A stretch of 7,082 bases of DNA, taken from contig JAQSYS010000109.1 in the NCBI GenBank assembly GCA_029256005.1, forward strand, positions 1 to 7,082, read 5' to 3'. This DNA comes from Sedimentibacter sp. Its GTDB lineage: Bacteria; Bacillota; Clostridia; Tissierellales; Sedimentibacteraceae. The notes beneath the pieces are model-generated. The model had not been told where the DNA came from. It saw only the letters and a program-made list of their open reading frames with translations, and ran no database searches. Below, one piece after another: positions 6,380 through 7,082 of this stretch; the first letter of the stretch is position 1, and each line of letters starts with the position of its first letter. The translations under genes were made by a program, and so were the position numbers.

Positions 6380-7082
6380 GCAGCACCTCTCTAACAATTG
6401 AAAATGGAGAAATTTTCGGCTTAGTAGGAGAATCAGGGTCAGGCAAATCATTGACAGCTAAATCTATAATAAATCTGCTTCCTGATGATTTGAAATTTAC
6501 CGCTGATGAAATTTATACGGCTGGTAAATCTATCTTAAATGTTTCTAAAGGGGAAAAAAGAGAGCACATAGGCAAAAATGTAGGCTATATACCTCAAAAT
6601 ACGGTTTTTTATTTACATCCTATGATTAAAATTAAAAATCAAATTGTGGATGGCTACATTTATCATATGAAAAAAAGTAAGAAGGAAGCATTGGAAAAGG
6701 CTTCAATGCTATTTAAAAAGGTAGGCTTTGAAAATCCAGACAACATACTTAATTTCTATCCATGGCAGTTGAGCGGAGGCATGAGACAAAGAGTCAACAT
6801 TGCCATGGCATTGATGAATGACCCTAGACTCATAATTGCTGACGAACCAACCACAGCACTGGATTCAACTATTCAGAAGCAGGTTATGGAACTTTTTAAA
6901 GATATAAATAAGAATATGGGAATTTCAATACTTTTAATATCTCATGATTTAGGATTAGTAAAACATTACAGCCACAGTTTGGCGGTTATGTATGCTGGTC
7001 AAATTGTAGAATCAGGTTCTACTGATGAAGTGTTTAACAATCCAAAGCATCCATATACTCAGCTTTTGATTAATATTATACC
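6376..7082 (+). CDS. ABC importer ATPase, DppD/NikD type, short N-terminus, 3' end cut by window edge
   Basis: The 235 visible residues are the cytoplasmic ATPase that powers the importer. They show Walker A GESGSGKS (18-25), Q-loop Q74 (YIPQN), signature LSGGMRQR (132-139), Walker B LIIADE (152-157) with catalytic E157, D-loop TALD (160-163), H-loop H190 (ISHDLG) and the family's C-terminal HPYTQLL (225-231). GTG at 6376 overlaps the permease stop by 4 bases (GTGA). The protein begins MSSTSLTIENGEIFGLVG, so it lacks the roughly 18 to 28 residues that normally precede Walker A in NikD or DppD, including the first strand and the A-loop aromatic residue. Stops in the same frame at 6322-6324 and 6361-6363 exclude a longer start. 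It could be a genuinely short form, a deletion scar or a sequence error. A second, OppF/NikE-like ATPase would be expected to the right. Confidence 0.88.
   Translation, partial: MSSTSLTIENGEIFGLVGESGSGKSLTAKSIINLLPDDLKFTADEIYTAGKSILNVSKGEKREHIGKNVGYIPQNTVFYLHPMIKIKNQIVDGYIYHMKKSKKEALEKASMLFKKVGFENPDNILNFYPWQLSGGMRQRVNIAMALMNDPRLIIADEPTTALDSTIQKQVMELFKDINKNMGISILLISHDLGLVKHYSHSLAVMYAGQIVESGSTDEVFNNPKHPYTQLLINII

Noticed and set aside
1..7082. Insertion sequence, prophage, CRISPR array or tRNA
   Set aside because: I found no transposase or phage-like protein, no regularly spaced direct repeats and no cloverleaf-like sequence. Nearly all of the window is accounted for by the seven genes and one short intergenic region.

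Overview
The window is AT-rich, densely coded, and reads like the chromosome of a low-GC Gram-positive anaerobe (Clostridia or Tissierellia type). Strong AGGAGG-type ribosome sites, sigma-A-like promoters, a lipoprotein signal on the binding protein and a YhfI-type metallohydrolase support this. The taxon is inferred from composition and gene style, not identified. Every gene seen belongs to a known broad family, except one small membrane protein that I cannot assign. I see no mobile element, CRISPR array, tRNA, rRNA or obvious new system.

Two operons diverge from a 271-base intergenic region (2808-3078).

The left operon is on the minus strand, from about 2829 to beyond base 1. It holds, in transcription order, a 125-residue hydrophobic protein of unknown function (start 2807), a 572-residue ABC exporter half-transporter (2423-705), and a metallo-beta-lactamase-fold hydrolase (start 696) cut by the window edge a few codons before its expected end. 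Gaps of 6 and 8 bases, with one stop codon inside the next gene's ribosome site, point to a single coupled mRNA. A good promoter (TTGAAA, 17 bases, extended -10 TATTAT) lies just upstream.

The right operon is on the plus strand, from 3079 to beyond 7082. It encodes an importer of the peptide/nickel (Opp/Dpp/Nik) class: a lipoprotein binding protein, two permeases, and the first ATPase, cut by the right edge. A second ATPase would be expected further right. The genes are 17 bases apart or overlap by 1 to 4 bases. The binding protein captures substrate outside the membrane, the two permeases form the channel, and the ATPase drives import. The substrate, whether peptide or chelated metal, cannot be decided from this sequence.

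The least ordinary points are these. The importer ATPase lacks the usual first 18 to 28 residues, including its first strand and A-loop, exactly where it overlaps an atypical permease tail. A perfect 15-base palindrome sits on a candidate -10 box of the importer operon. An exact 11-base inverted repeat in the divergent region places the same extended -10 sequence on both strands.
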